Below are positions 26,229 through 35,189 of a stretch of DNA of 64,000 nucleotides, piece after piece. Source of the stretch: Leucobacter denitrificans (GTDB lineage: Bacteria > Actinomycetota > Actinomycetes > Actinomycetales > Microbacteriaceae). Position 1 is the stretch's first letter. Each line of letters starts with the position of its first letter. The DNA is taken from assembly GCF_014396385.1 (NCBI RefSeq), contig NZ_CP060716.1:1240001-1304000 (forward strand), given 5' to 3'. Position numbers and translations under genes: made by a program. The notes below the pieces were generated by a model. It did no database searches and was not told the origin of the DNA. It saw nothing but the letters and a program-made list of their open reading frames with translations.

Positions 26229-27868
26229 GCGTGCGACCTGATTTGTATATCCTCCACGGATGCAGTGTCATCACGATGGATGCGGACATGCCCCGCGCCG
26301 ACGCGATCGCCGTATGGGGAGGGGAGATTCTCGCCGTTGGCGACCTTGCGACTGTACGAGCGGAGGCGACTGCAAAGGTAGGACCCAACTTTCTGGAATA
26401 TGACCTCGGAGGAGCAACGATCCTCCCGGGATTCATCGATGCCCACACCCACGTCGAGATGATCGCACTCTCTCGCCACCTCTGGATTGATGTGCGAGAC
26501 CTCACCTCACCTGAAGCGATCGTGGAGCGTCTTACCAAGCGTGCTGCTGACCTACCCAAAGGCGAGTGGGCAATTGGACAAGGAACTTTCGGGCAGGAGC
26601 TACCAACCAAAGCCCAACTCGACGCGGCATTCCCTGATCGAGCCGTTGCCGTGCGATGGACGATGCACAAATACGTCGTGAATCAAGCTGCGCTCGAAAC
26701 CAGCGGTATTGATGAGCTCACAACCGCTCCTCCCGGAGCACGGATCCAGCGAGACGAACAGGGTCATCTCAATGGTGTGCTCGAGGAGGCATGGGATCTC
26801 CTCGCCATACCACCGTATACAAAAGAACGGCTAGAGCTGGCCATCCAGGAGTCTCTCCGCGAGCTGTTCCTCAAGAACGGTGTCACCACAGTGCACGAGA
26901 TCGGGTGCACGGCTGAGGGACTGCAGGCGATGCAGGTTCTAGCTCGCACACACGAAATTCCTCGTCTCGGCGTGCTTCTTACCGCACGGCCTGGCCACCA
27001 GCCGCTCATCGATGCGACGAAAAACACTGCTCGAGTGCTGGGCGGTCAACTTGGCGATGATCGATATTGGATCCAAGGAATCAAGGTTTTCATGGATGGT
27101 GGACGAGATGGAGCCTTCCGGTCTGAGGATCTTAATGCTCCTGCCGACGGGTGGGGATTGCTGACACGGCTGTACCCAACACTTGTTGAAGAACTTGTCG
27201 CTGCCGTGCGAGCCGGTATGCAGGTGTGCACGCATGCTATTGGTGACCTAGCCCAAGAGATTGCAGTGTCGGCAATCGAGCGGGTACATCAATTGTTTCC
27301 AGAGATCGACCATCGTTTACGAATCGAGCACTTCTTCAATGAGAGTTTCGGCACCAAACATCTCGAGCGACTCGTGGCTGCTGGGGGAATTGCTGTACCG
27401 AACCCCGGTTTCGTATTTGCGGAGCCTGACGACCCCGCGAAACGTCAACCACCTGGAGCAGCGAAATTCTCCCTGAGAACACTCAATAGGATCCAGGGGC
27501 GCATACCCGGCAATTCCGATACGGCAGGTGCGCAGCCATTCACTACGAACCCGTGGTTCACAATGCAGTGCATGTTGCAACTCACAAACAAGAATGGTAT
27601 CGAGGTGAGCCCCGGCGAAACCGTGGATGTGCAAACCGCGCTTAAGGCGTTCACTGTCGATGCGGCCTACGCCACCATGCAGGAGACAAAGAAAGGTCGA
27701 CTCGCTCCCGGGTACTTCGCCGACCTCGCAGTAGTCGACAGCGACCCCTTTGAACTCGCGACAGAGGACTTCGCCGGTGTGCAAACGCTCGCAACCATTG
27801 TGGGCGGTGACGTGGTGCACGGTTCGTTGTCGGCGCGTGCCGCCGCACCCAGTGGAGAAGGACAATGA
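26225..27868 (+). CDS. YtcJ-type metal-dependent amidohydrolase (island)
   Basis: The 547-residue protein is of the amidohydrolase superfamily, group 3. The metal motif HxH is in PGFIDAHTHVEM near residue 76. Later metal ligands include the His in LRIEHFFNE and the Asp in the C-terminal region, and GRLAPGYFADLAVVDSDPF marks the composite beta-sandwich. Members hydrolyse amides such as N-substituted formamides; specificity here is unknown. Overlaps both the monooxygenase (ATGA) and the following gene (ATGA, 27865-27868). A second family member lies at 47788-49479. Confidence 0.88.
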   Translation: MSVRPDLYILHGCSVITMDADMPRADAIAVWGGEILAVGDLATVRAEATAKVGPNFLEYDLGGATILPGFIDAHTHVEMIALSRHLWIDVRDLTSPEAIVERLTKRAADLPKGEWAIGQGTFGQELPTKAQLDAAFPDRAVAVRWTMHKYVVNQAALETSGIDELTTAPPGARIQRDEQGHLNGVLEEAWDLLAIPPYTKERLELAIQESLRELFLKNGVTTVHEIGCTAEGLQAMQVLARTHEIPRLGVLLTARPGHQPLIDATKNTARVLGGQLGDDRYWIQGIKVFMDGGRDGAFRSEDLNAPADGWGLLTRLYPTLVEELVAAVRAGMQVCTHAIGDLAQEIAVSAIERVHQLFPEIDHRLRIEHFFNESFGTKHLERLVAAGGIAVPNPGFVFAEPDDPAKRQPPGAAKFSLRTLNRIQGRIPGNSDTAGAQPFTTNPWFTMQCMLQLTNKNGIEVSPGETVDVQTALKAFTVDAAYATMQETKKGRLAPGYFADLAVVDSDPFELATEDFAGVQTLATIVGGDVVHGSLSARAAAPSGEGQ

Positions 27869-29583
27869 CCGCAGCTTCACAGCAGTCGGCGTACCCCGAG
27901 GGCAGTTCCGCAACCCGTGCGTCGGCCGAAGCGGCATCGATCGACCTGACAGTCGCCGATTCGATTGCGCGTCGGCTGGCACAGTACGGTATCGAGCGTG
28001 TCTTTGGCATTCCCGGCACGCATAACCTCGAGCTATTCCGATCTCTCGGCGCGGCTGGCATTGAAATCATATCCGCTCATCACGAGCAGGGCCTCGGGTA
28101 TGCAGCAGACGCGCATGCCCGACTGACCGGAAAGCCTGCTGTAGTTGTTACCACTACGGGACCCGGCATCACGAATCTCGTCACTGCCCTCGCCACGGCG
28201 CGTGCAGCATCGGTGCCTATCCTCGCCATTGCCCCTGGCATACCCGAAAGCGGGGTGGGAAGGGACGAGGGATGGCTGCACGACTTGCCATCCCAGCTCG
28301 GACTAATGAGCCAACTCGTGCGGAGCCGACGTGCACAAAGCGGTTCAGAGGCTATCAAGTTCATCGACGAAGTCGCCCGCTCTTGGGAAAATGAGCGACC
28401 ACTGCCTGCCTACCTTGAGATTCCTTTCGACATGTTTGGTGCCCCTGCGAACATATGCAGCGAGGGTGGGTCAACAGTTAGTGCGCTTGGCGAGCATACT
28501 AACGCTACGAAACACGACATTGATCGGGCTGCCCAATTCCTCGCCTCCTCGTCGTCTCCCCTCATCATTGTGGGGCGCGGCGCGACAAATCATCTCGCGG
28601 TAGGCGCGGTGCGTGAAATCGCGGAAGGGTTGGGCGCGCTGGTGATGACGACCGCGAATGCCAAGGGTGTACTCGACGAACGACATCCGCTCTCGCTAGG
28701 CGTGTCGCTGCGTACCGCATCGGGTAAACGTCTCATCGAGAGTTCCGATGCATTGCTGGTCGTCGGCTCAGATCTCGGCAGGTCCGAGTTCTGGGGACCC
28801 TTCCCAACAGGAGGTGGTCGGATGGTACGCGTGGACGTCGACCCTCAGACCATTTCTGCGAATGCCGATCCTCAGTTCGCGCTTCGGGGCCGCACCGAGG
28901 AAATCATGCCGCAACTTTCCGCACGCATCTCTAAATTGGCAAGCAAAGTGAAACGAGAGGATGTAGACGCATCTCTTCATACACGGGCGAGTGAGGCTGC
29001 CCGGGAAATCTCAGCTGATCTCGTTCAGGGAGGGCAGGTATATCGGGCGTTTCACGAGCATCTTCAGGATCTTACCGCAGGCCTCGACATCGCTGTTGCG
29101 GGTGATTCATCTCAGGCGACATACTTTGGTACCGCCACGTTCTGGAAGGCCACTCGACCGAATCGCTTCCTCTATCCCGCGGGCTACGGGACTCTCGGCT
29201 ATGCGTTGCCAGCAGCTATAGGCGCGGTGCTTGCACAGGAGGTCGACCGCGTCGTGGCCTTCACTGGAGAAGGTGGCATGCTTTTCAGCGTCCAGGAGCT
29301 TGCGACAATCGCGGAATACTCCCTACCCATTATTACTGTCGTTTTCGTCAATGGCGGTTACAGAGAAATTCGCGATGGTATGGAGCAAGCTGGTATCGCA
29401 CCCGTAGGAGTCGACTTCCCACCCCCTGATCTCGTGGCTATTTCTCGAGGATTCAGGATCGATGCGCGATCGATCGTTGCCGACGGAGAAGACGAAATAG
29501 AGTTTCGTGAAGCTTTAGTTTGGGCATTGCAACAGGAAAGTCCAACGCTAATCTCTGTTGATATCGGAAGAATTGAATCTTAG
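27865..29583 (+). CDS. Thiamine-diphosphate-dependent enzyme (acetolactate-synthase/2-oxoacid-decarboxylase family)
   Basis: The 572-residue protein has the three-domain ThDP layout. The catalytic Glu74 is in SAHHEQGLGYAADAHAR, the central FAD/ADP-like domain begins near 205, and the ThDP-binding motif is GEGGMLFSVQELATIAEYSL ending in NGGY (variant of GDG...NN). GIERVFGIPGTHNLELF and the length recall 5-guanidino-2-oxopentanoate decarboxylase and acetolactate synthases. The likely reaction is decarboxylation of a 2-oxo acid made by earlier steps. Last gene of the operon, converging with the right-hand regulator 11 nt away. Confidence 0.85.
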   Translation: MTAASQQSAYPEGSSATRASAEAASIDLTVADSIARRLAQYGIERVFGIPGTHNLELFRSLGAAGIEIISAHHEQGLGYAADAHARLTGKPAVVVTTTGPGITNLVTALATARAASVPILAIAPGIPESGVGRDEGWLHDLPSQLGLMSQLVRSRRAQSGSEAIKFIDEVARSWENERPLPAYLEIPFDMFGAPANICSEGGSTVSALGEHTNATKHDIDRAAQFLASSSSPLIIVGRGATNHLAVGAVREIAEGLGALVMTTANAKGVLDERHPLSLGVSLRTASGKRLIESSDALLVVGSDLGRSEFWGPFPTGGGRMVRVDVDPQTISANADPQFALRGRTEEIMPQLSARISKLASKVKREDVDASLHTRASEAAREISADLVQGGQVYRAFHEHLQDLTAGLDIAVAGDSSQATYFGTATFWKATRPNRFLYPAGYGTLGYALPAAIGAVLAQEVDRVVAFTGEGGMLFSVQELATIAEYSLPIITVVFVNGGYREIRDGMEQAGIAPVGVDFPPPDLVAISRGFRIDARSIVADGEDEIEFREALVWALQQESPTLISVDIGRIES

Positions 29584-29594
29584 ATGAGACTTCT

Positions 29595-30206
29595 CTAGAT
29601 GTCGTTCTGTGCGGACGAAATCACCCAGAGCACGACGGCATTCTCGTCGGTGTTGTTCGAAAACGAATGATCAAGTTTCGGGTCTATAAGGATCGCATCA
29701 CCCGGACCTAAGTCGTAGGGATTGCCATTCCATTCGAAGTGCAGTCTGCCCTCAAGCACGAGTACACACTCTTCATTTCCTTGATGACTGTATGGCTCGG
29801 CTCCAGAGCTTCGCCCCGGTGCGATCACATTGTGATGGATCTCGAGATCCTTAGCGATCTTCGGTGTAATGAGATAGTTAGCGCTGCCATCGGGCCGGAA
29901 AATACGACGTCGGTCTTGGAACCGCACGAGGTGCTGATCAACCTGCTGTGGTTCATGTGCGTCGTTGAAGAGCGCGCCCATATTCTCTCCAAGCGCCACG
30001 CAAATGCGACGCAACGACGAGATTGAAGGGCTGGTGAGTCCACGCTCTATTTGCGAGAGGAAGCTTTCGGAAACTTCTGCCAGGCGGGCAACCTCACGAA
30101 GAGGCATGTGCTTTGCCTTCCGAAGCGCCCGCAAGCGGCTACCAAGCGCACGTTGCTCGTCGGCTTCCGGATCGACCGCTTCCGCCATATGTACATGGAC
30201 GGTCAC
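29595..30206 (-). CDS. XRE-family regulator with C-terminal cupin (island, right copy)
   Basis: The 203-residue PuuR-like regulator has an HTH_3 domain at about 20-75 (MPLREVARLAEVSESFLSQI, SISSLRRICVALGENMG) and a cupin at about 120-195 (EPYSHQGNEECVLVLEGRLH, LGPGDAILIDPKLDHSF). GTG 30206 has AAGGGGG upstream. It faces the operon from the opposite end. Two cupin regulators around one operon suggest either two inducers or a repressor-plus-activator arrangement. Confidence 0.9.
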   Translation of the reverse strand: MTVHVHMAEAVDPEADEQRALGSRLRALRKAKHMPLREVARLAEVSESFLSQIERGLTSPSISSLRRICVALGENMGALFNDAHEPQQVDQHLVRFQDRRRIFRPDGSANYLITPKIAKDLEIHHNVIAPGRSSGAEPYSHQGNEECVLVLEGRLHFEWNGNPYDLGPGDAILIDPKLDHSFSNNTDENAVVLWVISSAQNDI

Positions 30207-30674
30207 GGGAGCCCCCTTAAAGGGTCAGACAAAAACAAAGAATCTTACAGTTGGCATAATATCAAGATATCCGCGGAGAGGTCGCCGACGCATCTAATTG
30301 TGTCGTACTTGACGGCTCGATTCTCGACTAAGCGTGGGCGAACGCATTGTTCATGTGGCGTCGAGTACGAAGTACGAGCGGAGTACTTAGTCATTGCTTT
30401 GTAGCGATTGAGCTGGTGTATTCAACAGATTGATTCAACACCGTCATTTTGAACAATCACAGACTGTTCGTCGAGTCCAGTTCTGGGCAGTTTGTCCCCA
30501 AGCACTTTCTCGAGTGTACGAGCAGGCGCGTGTGTTACCTCGTTGACGTCGTCCGAATCTCAATGCTCCAGGTCACCACACACTGGGATGATGCCAGCTA
30601 GGACATTCCGAGATGAAGTTCGTACAGCATCCCCGTGCTACTCCCCAATACCCGTTGCGCAAAGGTACTGCGAA
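30207..30674. other. Gene-free right flank of the island
   Basis: About 470 bp without a supported gene. It is richer in A and T than the backbone. It holds TCGTACTTGACGG, short repeats such as GTACGA and ATTCAACA, and an inverted GACTAAG/CTTAGTC pair 58 nt apart. The promoter for the right-hand regulator must be at its left end. No insertion-sequence end, tRNA or copy of the tRNA-Gly repeat is visible. Confidence 0.5.
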
Positions 30675-31385
30675 TCAGTTGAGCGAGCGGGGTGCGAGCG
30701 GGGAGTTCTGGGTCACCCACGAGTACATGGCCACCGCGGCAGCGGCTGAGGCGTTGATCGATCTCGTGGATCCATACTGCGTGATCTCAACCACCGCTTC
30801 GGCGGCGGCGATCGCCTCGTCAGAGAGACCCGGCCCCTCTTGACCGAACAGCATGATGCAGCGCTCGGGCCACTCGAACGATTCCATGGGTACACAGCCA
30901 GGCACGTTGTCGATTGCGATGATCGGGAGGTTCTGGGATGCTGCCCACTCGGTGAGTGCCGCGACATCGGGGTGATACTGAACGTGCTGATAGCGGTCGG
31001 TCACCATCGCGCCGCGCTTGTTCCAACGCCTGCGCCCCACGATGTGCACGGTGTCGGTTGCGAACGCGTTCGCGCTGCGCACGATCGAGCCGATGTTCAT
31101 GTCGTGCTGCCAGTTCTCGATCGCGACGTGAAACGTGTGGCGGTGTTCGTCGAGATCCGCAACGATCGCGTCCATGCGCCAGTACCGGTACCGGTCAATT
31201 ACATTGCGGGTATCGCCGTGCTCGAGCAGCTCGGGGTCGTAATGCTCTTCGTCGGGCCACTCGTCGCGCCCACCCGGCCACGGTCCGACACCAGCGCTCA
31301 CGCGTTGTGGATCAGTGCCCACACCACCAATACCCGCTTCCGCAGTAGCTGAACTCTCGTCCCCAATTTCATCAGTCTGGCTCAC
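30675..31385 (-). CDS. SpoU/TrmH-family RNA 2'-O-methyltransferase
   Basis: The 236-residue protein's knotted SPOUT domain occupies its C-terminal two thirds: motif 1 NWQHDMNIGSIVRSANAFAT, motif 2 CIMLFGQEGPGLSDEA, motif 3 QYGSTRSINASAAAAVAMY. It uses S-adenosylmethionine to methylate a ribose of tRNA or rRNA. The N-terminal 75 residues are acidic and family-specific to actinobacterial members. Single gene; the exact target nucleotide cannot be inferred. Confidence 0.92.
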   Translation of the reverse strand: MSQTDEIGDESSATAEAGIGGVGTDPQRVSAGVGPWPGGRDEWPDEEHYDPELLEHGDTRNVIDRYRYWRMDAIVADLDEHRHTFHVAIENWQHDMNIGSIVRSANAFATDTVHIVGRRRWNKRGAMVTDRYQHVQYHPDVAALTEWAASQNLPIIAIDNVPGCVPMESFEWPERCIMLFGQEGPGLSDEAIAAAEAVVEITQYGSTRSINASAAAAVAMYSWVTQNSPLAPRSLN

Positions 31386-31406
31386 CCACCCATTCTCCCA
31401 GGTTGG

Positions 31407-31970
31407 TTACTCACATCCGATTCCGTCGCCGTCACGGTCGAGATGCCTACCGTAACCAGGATCTCCTGAACGAACTGGCGCAGCCCCCGCTGCTCGTGCT
31501 GCTGTACAGTTTGCAAAGTAGCTCGGAGCACTCGGTGCAGCAGGAGCAGGGGCCGGGGCGGGTGCCGGCGAAGCAAGAGGAACGGGAGCAGCCGCGCTCT
31601 CGGCCTTTGCCTTTGCAAGTTCTCCTTCGAGACGCGTGACCTCGGATTCGAGATCAGCGACCTTCGACTTTAGCTCTGAGATTTCTCCCTTATGTGCGTC
31701 ATGCTTTTCGGCGAGCACCGCTCGCTCATCCTCGACTTCAGCAAGTTCGGTGGTGACAGTGAGCCTCGTCTGCTCGAGCGTGTCGACTTTCGATTCCAGA
31801 GACAGTTGAGTCTCCTGATATTCCTCGATCTCACCCTTTGAGGTTGAGGAGCCGATGCCCGAGCCGATTCCTAGCGCAAGCACCGCAGACAACACCGGTA
31901 TGCCTACCGACTTCCACTTACCCCAGTTTCGCTTTTTGTCCGCCGAGTAGCCGGCCGATACTTCGCCCAT
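31407..31970 (-). CDS. Membrane-anchored coiled-coil protein with C-terminal Excalibur domain
   Basis: The 187-residue protein has a short basic cytoplasmic tail, one membrane helix (VGIPVLSAVLALGIGSGIGS, about 23-42), a long heptad-patterned coiled coil (about 50-130), a Pro/Ala linker, and an Excalibur domain at the C-terminus (YFANCTAARAAGAAPV ... LDRDGDGIGCE) with two Cys and the DxDxDG calcium loop. Excalibur domains bind Ca2+ outside the cell. The domain order suggests a surface sensor or wall-spanning structural role; function is unknown. Separated from the upstream reductase gene by a nested hairpin. Confidence 0.85.
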   Translation of the reverse strand: MGEVSAGYSADKKRNWGKWKSVGIPVLSAVLALGIGSGIGSSTSKGEIEEYQETQLSLESKVDTLEQTRLTVTTELAEVEDERAVLAEKHDAHKGEISELKSKVADLESEVTRLEGELAKAKAESAAAPVPLASPAPAPAPAPAAPSAPSYFANCTAARAAGAAPVRSGDPGYGRHLDRDGDGIGCE

Positions 31971-32125
31971 TTATAACTCCCCCATTACCGCGTTCCCAAA
32001 GAGTCCGCACCAATTTCCTCAGCATACGCGAAGTTAAGACATAGGCAACATTAATGTTCAAGATGCATCGGAGGATAGGTGGGTTCCCGATGAGTGAATG
32101 GGATCAAAGCGGCCACCTCTACTCA

Positions 32126-32203
32126 GCGTCAGGCGAAAAAAGAGCGTCGCGCGAACAAAAATCGCGGTTTGGGTTCGCGTGGTGCTCAAACTTCGCCTGA
32201 CGC
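32126..32203 (-). terminator. Nested stem-loop terminator
   Basis: The outer arms GCGTCAGGCGAA (32126-32137) and 32192-32203 are exact complements. Inside, GAGC..CGCGAAC pairs with GTTCGCG..GCTC. It lies 30 nt past the aldo/keto reductase stop codon. Confidence 0.65.
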
Positions 32204-32232
32204 GAAGTTCGGGGTGGATCGGCTAGCCGACC

Positions 32233-33186
32233 CTAAGCCGAGACGGCGGTGAGGGCGTCGAGCTCGGGTGCGGAGAGCTCAAGGTCGAGGGACGCGAGAA
32301 GCGCGGGGAGTTGCTCGGTGTTGCGGGCGCTCGCGATCGGTGCGCCTACAGTCGGCTGCTGCCTGAGCCACGCGAGCGACACCGACGCAACCTCTACCCC
32401 GTGCGACGCGGCGATCTCGTCAAGAGCACCGAGCACGCGGCGGCCCCGATCGTCGAGGTACTCCGATGCCAGGGCAGCGCGCGGGCTCGCACCCGGCAGC
32501 GTAGCGTCTGCGGCGTCGCGGTACTTTCCAGCGAGAAAGCCCCTCGCGAGCGCGTAGTACGGAAATACTGTGAGACCCTCAGAAGTAGCAACTTCACGCA
32601 GCCCGTTGGACTCGAAACCTCGCTCGACCAGGCTGTAGAGCGGCTGCAGCGCGACGGGCAGGTGATAGCCGCCATCCTTGGCAATCGCGAACCACTCCGC
32701 GACTCGCTCAGCGGTGTAATTTGAGACACCAATCGAGCGGATCTTCCCAGCGTCTACCAACTCCGAGAACACAGCGACAGTCTCCTCCAACGGCGTGTCA
32801 GCGTCGTCGAAGTGGGCGTAGTAGAGATCGATACGGTCGGTCTGCAGCCGATTCAGCGACGCATCAACCGCCGCACGAACATTCGAGGCAGCGAGCCCTG
32901 AGAACTGTGGGTGAGTCGACACTTTCGTTGCGAGCACCAGCTGCTCGCGCGCACCACGTGAGGCGATCCACTCACCGATAATGGTCTCTGACTCACCACC
33001 ACCGTTGCCCGGCACCCAGTGCGAGTACCCATCGGCGGTGTCGACGAAGTTCGCGCCGCCAGCAACGTACCCGTCGAGAACTCCGAACGAGGCGTCGCGG
33101 TCTGCCGTCCACCCAAAGACGTTGGTGCCGAGCGCGAGCGGCGCGATGCTGAGGTCAGATGTTCCGATGCGGATCGATGCGGCCAT
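32233..33186 (-). CDS. Aldo/keto reductase
   Basis: The product of 317 residues is an NADPH-dependent TIM-barrel oxidoreductase. The catalytic tetrad is visible: Asp/Tyr in FVDTADGYSHW, Lys in LVLATKVSTH, and His in DLYYAHFDDADTPLEE. The strand IRSIGVSNYTAERV and the C-terminal coenzyme-binding region (PTVGAPIASARNTEQL) complete the fold. AAGGAG lies 8 nt before ATG 33186; an in-frame extension to 33327 has no family match. The natural carbonyl substrate is unknown. It probably shares a transcript with the upstream glycerophosphodiesterase gene, 16 nt away. Confidence 0.9.
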   Translation of the reverse strand: MAASIRIGTSDLSIAPLALGTNVFGWTADRDASFGVLDGYVAGGANFVDTADGYSHWVPGNGGGESETIIGEWIASRGAREQLVLATKVSTHPQFSGLAASNVRAAVDASLNRLQTDRIDLYYAHFDDADTPLEETVAVFSELVDAGKIRSIGVSNYTAERVAEWFAIAKDGGYHLPVALQPLYSLVERGFESNGLREVATSEGLTVFPYYALARGFLAGKYRDAADATLPGASPRAALASEYLDDRGRRVLGALDEIAASHGVEVASVSLAWLRQQPTVGAPIASARNTEQLPALLASLDLELSAPELDALTAVSA

Positions 33187-33202
33187 GGGCAGGGCTCCTT
33201 CG

Positions 33203-34105
33203 TTAGAGATTGACCCCTCGCCAGTCTTCGAGCGCAACGGGGTTATCGGTGATGATGAGGTCGATGCCGCGATTGCGCGCCTTCGACCACTTGCTCTTGC
33301 TATTGAGCGTGTACACCATTGTGCCAATTCCTAGGGTGCGAGCCTCAGAAATGAGCCCAAAGTTACTCGAAAAGACACGGTTTCTCGCTCCGACTGCCGA
33401 TGCGCCGAGCACCGAGGCGGTTTCGAGGGTCTCACGGTTCCACTCGCGCGTGAGCATGACCCGGGCGAATTCGGGCGCGAGCGCCTCAAGGCGCACCAGG
33501 TTTTCGAGTTCGAAGGATTCGAAGGCGACCCGATCCACCAAATAACGATCGTGGAGCAACTCGACCGCGTGCATCACCTGCTCATCGTTCCACTGGCCCT
33601 TGAGCTCGATGAGCGCGCGACTATTGGTCGGGGTGAGTTCGTCGAGAAATTCTTCGAGCGTCGGCACCGGTTCGCCGGCAAACTCTGGGCCGAACCACGA
33701 GCCCGCATCGAGCGCCTTGATTTCGGCGAGCGTGAGGTCGGCGACCTCGCCAGACCCGTTCGTGGTGCGGTCGACGGTTGGATCGTGCATGAGCACCGGC
33801 ACACCGTCGGCCGTGAGATGCAGATCTGCTTCAACAAAATCGACGCCACGGTCGAATGAGATGCGCATTGCGACGAGCGTGTTCTCTGGGGCATCGGAGG
33901 CCGCGCCGCGGTGCGCGATAATTCCGAAACCTTCGTCACGGCTCAGAGCGCCGTGCAACTGGAGGGTACTGGCGTTCGCGGCGTACGGATTCGAGCCGAG
34001 CGATGCGACCAACATGAGCACGAGAAAGGCAGCAAAGAGCGCCATACGTGTTCCCGCTGACTGGGCGCGGGTAAGTACCGCGCTCAGGGAGTAGGTGTGG
34101 CGCAT
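33203..34105 (-). CDS. Glycerophosphodiester phosphodiesterase, membrane-anchored or secreted
   Basis: The 300-residue product hydrolyses glycerophosphodiesters to glycerol-3-phosphate and an alcohol. Residues 18-40 form a signal anchor (RMALFAAFLVLMLVASLGS). The catalytic region starts FGIIAHRGAASDAPENTLVA (His-Arg-Gly), continues VDFVEADLHLTADGVPVLMHDPTVDRT (metal Glu/Asp and second His; split here by position at about residues 87-113), and includes LIELKGQW. ATG 34105 has AAGGAG 7 nt upstream; a longer frame to 34147 is unlikely. It acts outside the membrane on released lipid head groups. Confidence 0.9.
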   Translation of the reverse strand: MRHTYSLSAVLTRAQSAGTRMALFAAFLVLMLVASLGSNPYAANASTLQLHGALSRDEGFGIIAHRGAASDAPENTLVAMRISFDRGVDFVEADLHLTADGVPVLMHDPTVDRTTNGSGEVADLTLAEIKALDAGSWFGPEFAGEPVPTLEEFLDELTPTNSRALIELKGQWNDEQVMHAVELLHDRYLVDRVAFESFELENLVRLEALAPEFARVMLTREWNRETLETASVLGASAVGARNRVFSSNFGLISEARTLGIGTMVYTLNSKSKWSKARNRGIDLIITDNPVALEDWRGVNL

Positions 34106-34240
34106 CCTCGGTCTCCTTGCTCCGCGCCCCGTCGCGCGGTGACCCAAGCATAGCGAATTTCGTTACCGTTCTGTGATATTTGTTTTTGGGGTCGGTTTTC
34201 GTGCTCCACGCGTACCCTGAAGAGAAGGAAAGTGGGAGCA

Positions 34241-35074
34241 ATGAGCGATTCAGTGAAGCACCCGCCACAGGTGCGATACCTCACCGTCGTGCGCACCGCG
34301 CGCATCACGCCATCAATTGCTCGCGTCACGCTCGTCGGCGACGACCTCACTGGGTTTAATGCGCCCGGGTTCGACGATCACGTCAAGATTTATTTGCCCG
34401 ATTCGCACGGTGAGATCTCGGCCCCGGCACTCGTCGGTGGATCGCTGAAGCACACTGGCAAGAAAACCTCTGCCACACGCGACTACACAGTGCGGGCGTT
34501 TCGAGACGCCGTCGGCGATCGGCCCGCAGAGCTCGACATCGACTTTGTCTTGCACGGGCACGGTCGCGAGGGTGAGGGCGCTAGCGACGGTGCTGGTGGT
34601 GGTGGTGACGCCGCGGGACCCGCGTCGGAGTGGGCGGCTGATGCTGGTCTTGGCGATCCACTGGTCATCACCGGGCCGAAGCGGTCAGAACTCGCGCCCA
34701 CGTGGGCGAAGTCTGCGGTGATTATCGCTGACGAGACCGGTTTTCCCGCGGCCGCCCGCCTCATTGTGGATCTCGGGGATGTTCCGATCGTGTGCCTCTT
34801 CGCCGCTTCAACTGAGTGCGTCGACGCGTACTTCGCCGAAGTGCCTGGGCGCGAGCGCCTCGATCTTCGGGTGGTGAAGTACCCGGAGGCCGCGGACGAG
34901 CACGAAGCCGCGCTTCGAAACCTGAGCATCGATGCCGAAACTTTCGTGTTTGCCGCGGGCGAGAAGCACTTGCTTGCCCCGCTGAGGCGCTACCTCAAGA
35001 AGCAGCTCGAACTGCCAAAGCAGCAGCTCTCGATGCACGGGTACTGGAAGCGAAGCAGCAAGCACCACACCTAA
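34241..35074 (+). CDS. Siderophore-interacting protein (FAD-dependent ferric-siderophore reductase)
   Basis: The 277-residue cytoplasmic flavoprotein of the ViuB/SIP group reduces Fe3+ from imported siderophores. The FAD-binding barrel is seen in PSIARVTLVGDDLTGF and FDDHVKIYLPD, the flavin contact in RDYTVRAFRD, and the second domain in VIIADETGFPAAARLIVDLG. The C-terminus HGYWKR is family-typical. A low-complexity Gly/Ala insertion (about residues 110-130) separates the domains. AAGGAA lies 10 nt before ATG 34241; a GTG nine nt earlier is an alternative start. No DtxR-type palindrome is visible upstream. Confidence 0.9.
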   Translation: MSDSVKHPPQVRYLTVVRTARITPSIARVTLVGDDLTGFNAPGFDDHVKIYLPDSHGEISAPALVGGSLKHTGKKTSATRDYTVRAFRDAVGDRPAELDIDFVLHGHGREGEGASDGAGGGGDAAGPASEWAADAGLGDPLVITGPKRSELAPTWAKSAVIIADETGFPAAARLIVDLGDVPIVCLFAASTECVDAYFAEVPGRERLDLRVVKYPEAADEHEAALRNLSIDAETFVFAAGEKHLLAPLRRYLKKQLELPKQQLSMHGYWKRSSKHHT

Positions 35075-35096
35075 GCCCACCACCCCACCCATCAAC

Positions 35097-35159
35097 AAAA
35101 TCGGACCAAGAAACTCAGTTCGAATTGCGGAAAAAGTCGGACTTTCTTGGACCGATTTT
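35097..35159. terminator. Bidirectional terminator between convergent genes
   Basis: AAAATCGGACCAAGAAA (35097-35113) pairs with 35143-35159 with one mismatch. A/T runs on both outer edges allow it to stop transcription from both sides, as suits its place between convergent stops. Confidence 0.75.
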
Positions 35160-35189
35160 GAAGGATGGGGGCGAGGTGTCGAAGTGGAT

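Noticed and set aside
19593..30674. The tRNA 3'-end repeat as left attachment site of the low-GC island
   Set aside because: No third copy of the repeat is visible at the right edge of the island, ogt lies between the repeat and the island, and there is no integrase gene.
30492..30749. Small plus-strand frame in the right flank of the island
   Set aside because: No ribosome-binding site, overlaps the TrmH-like gene end, and the composition is not gene-like.
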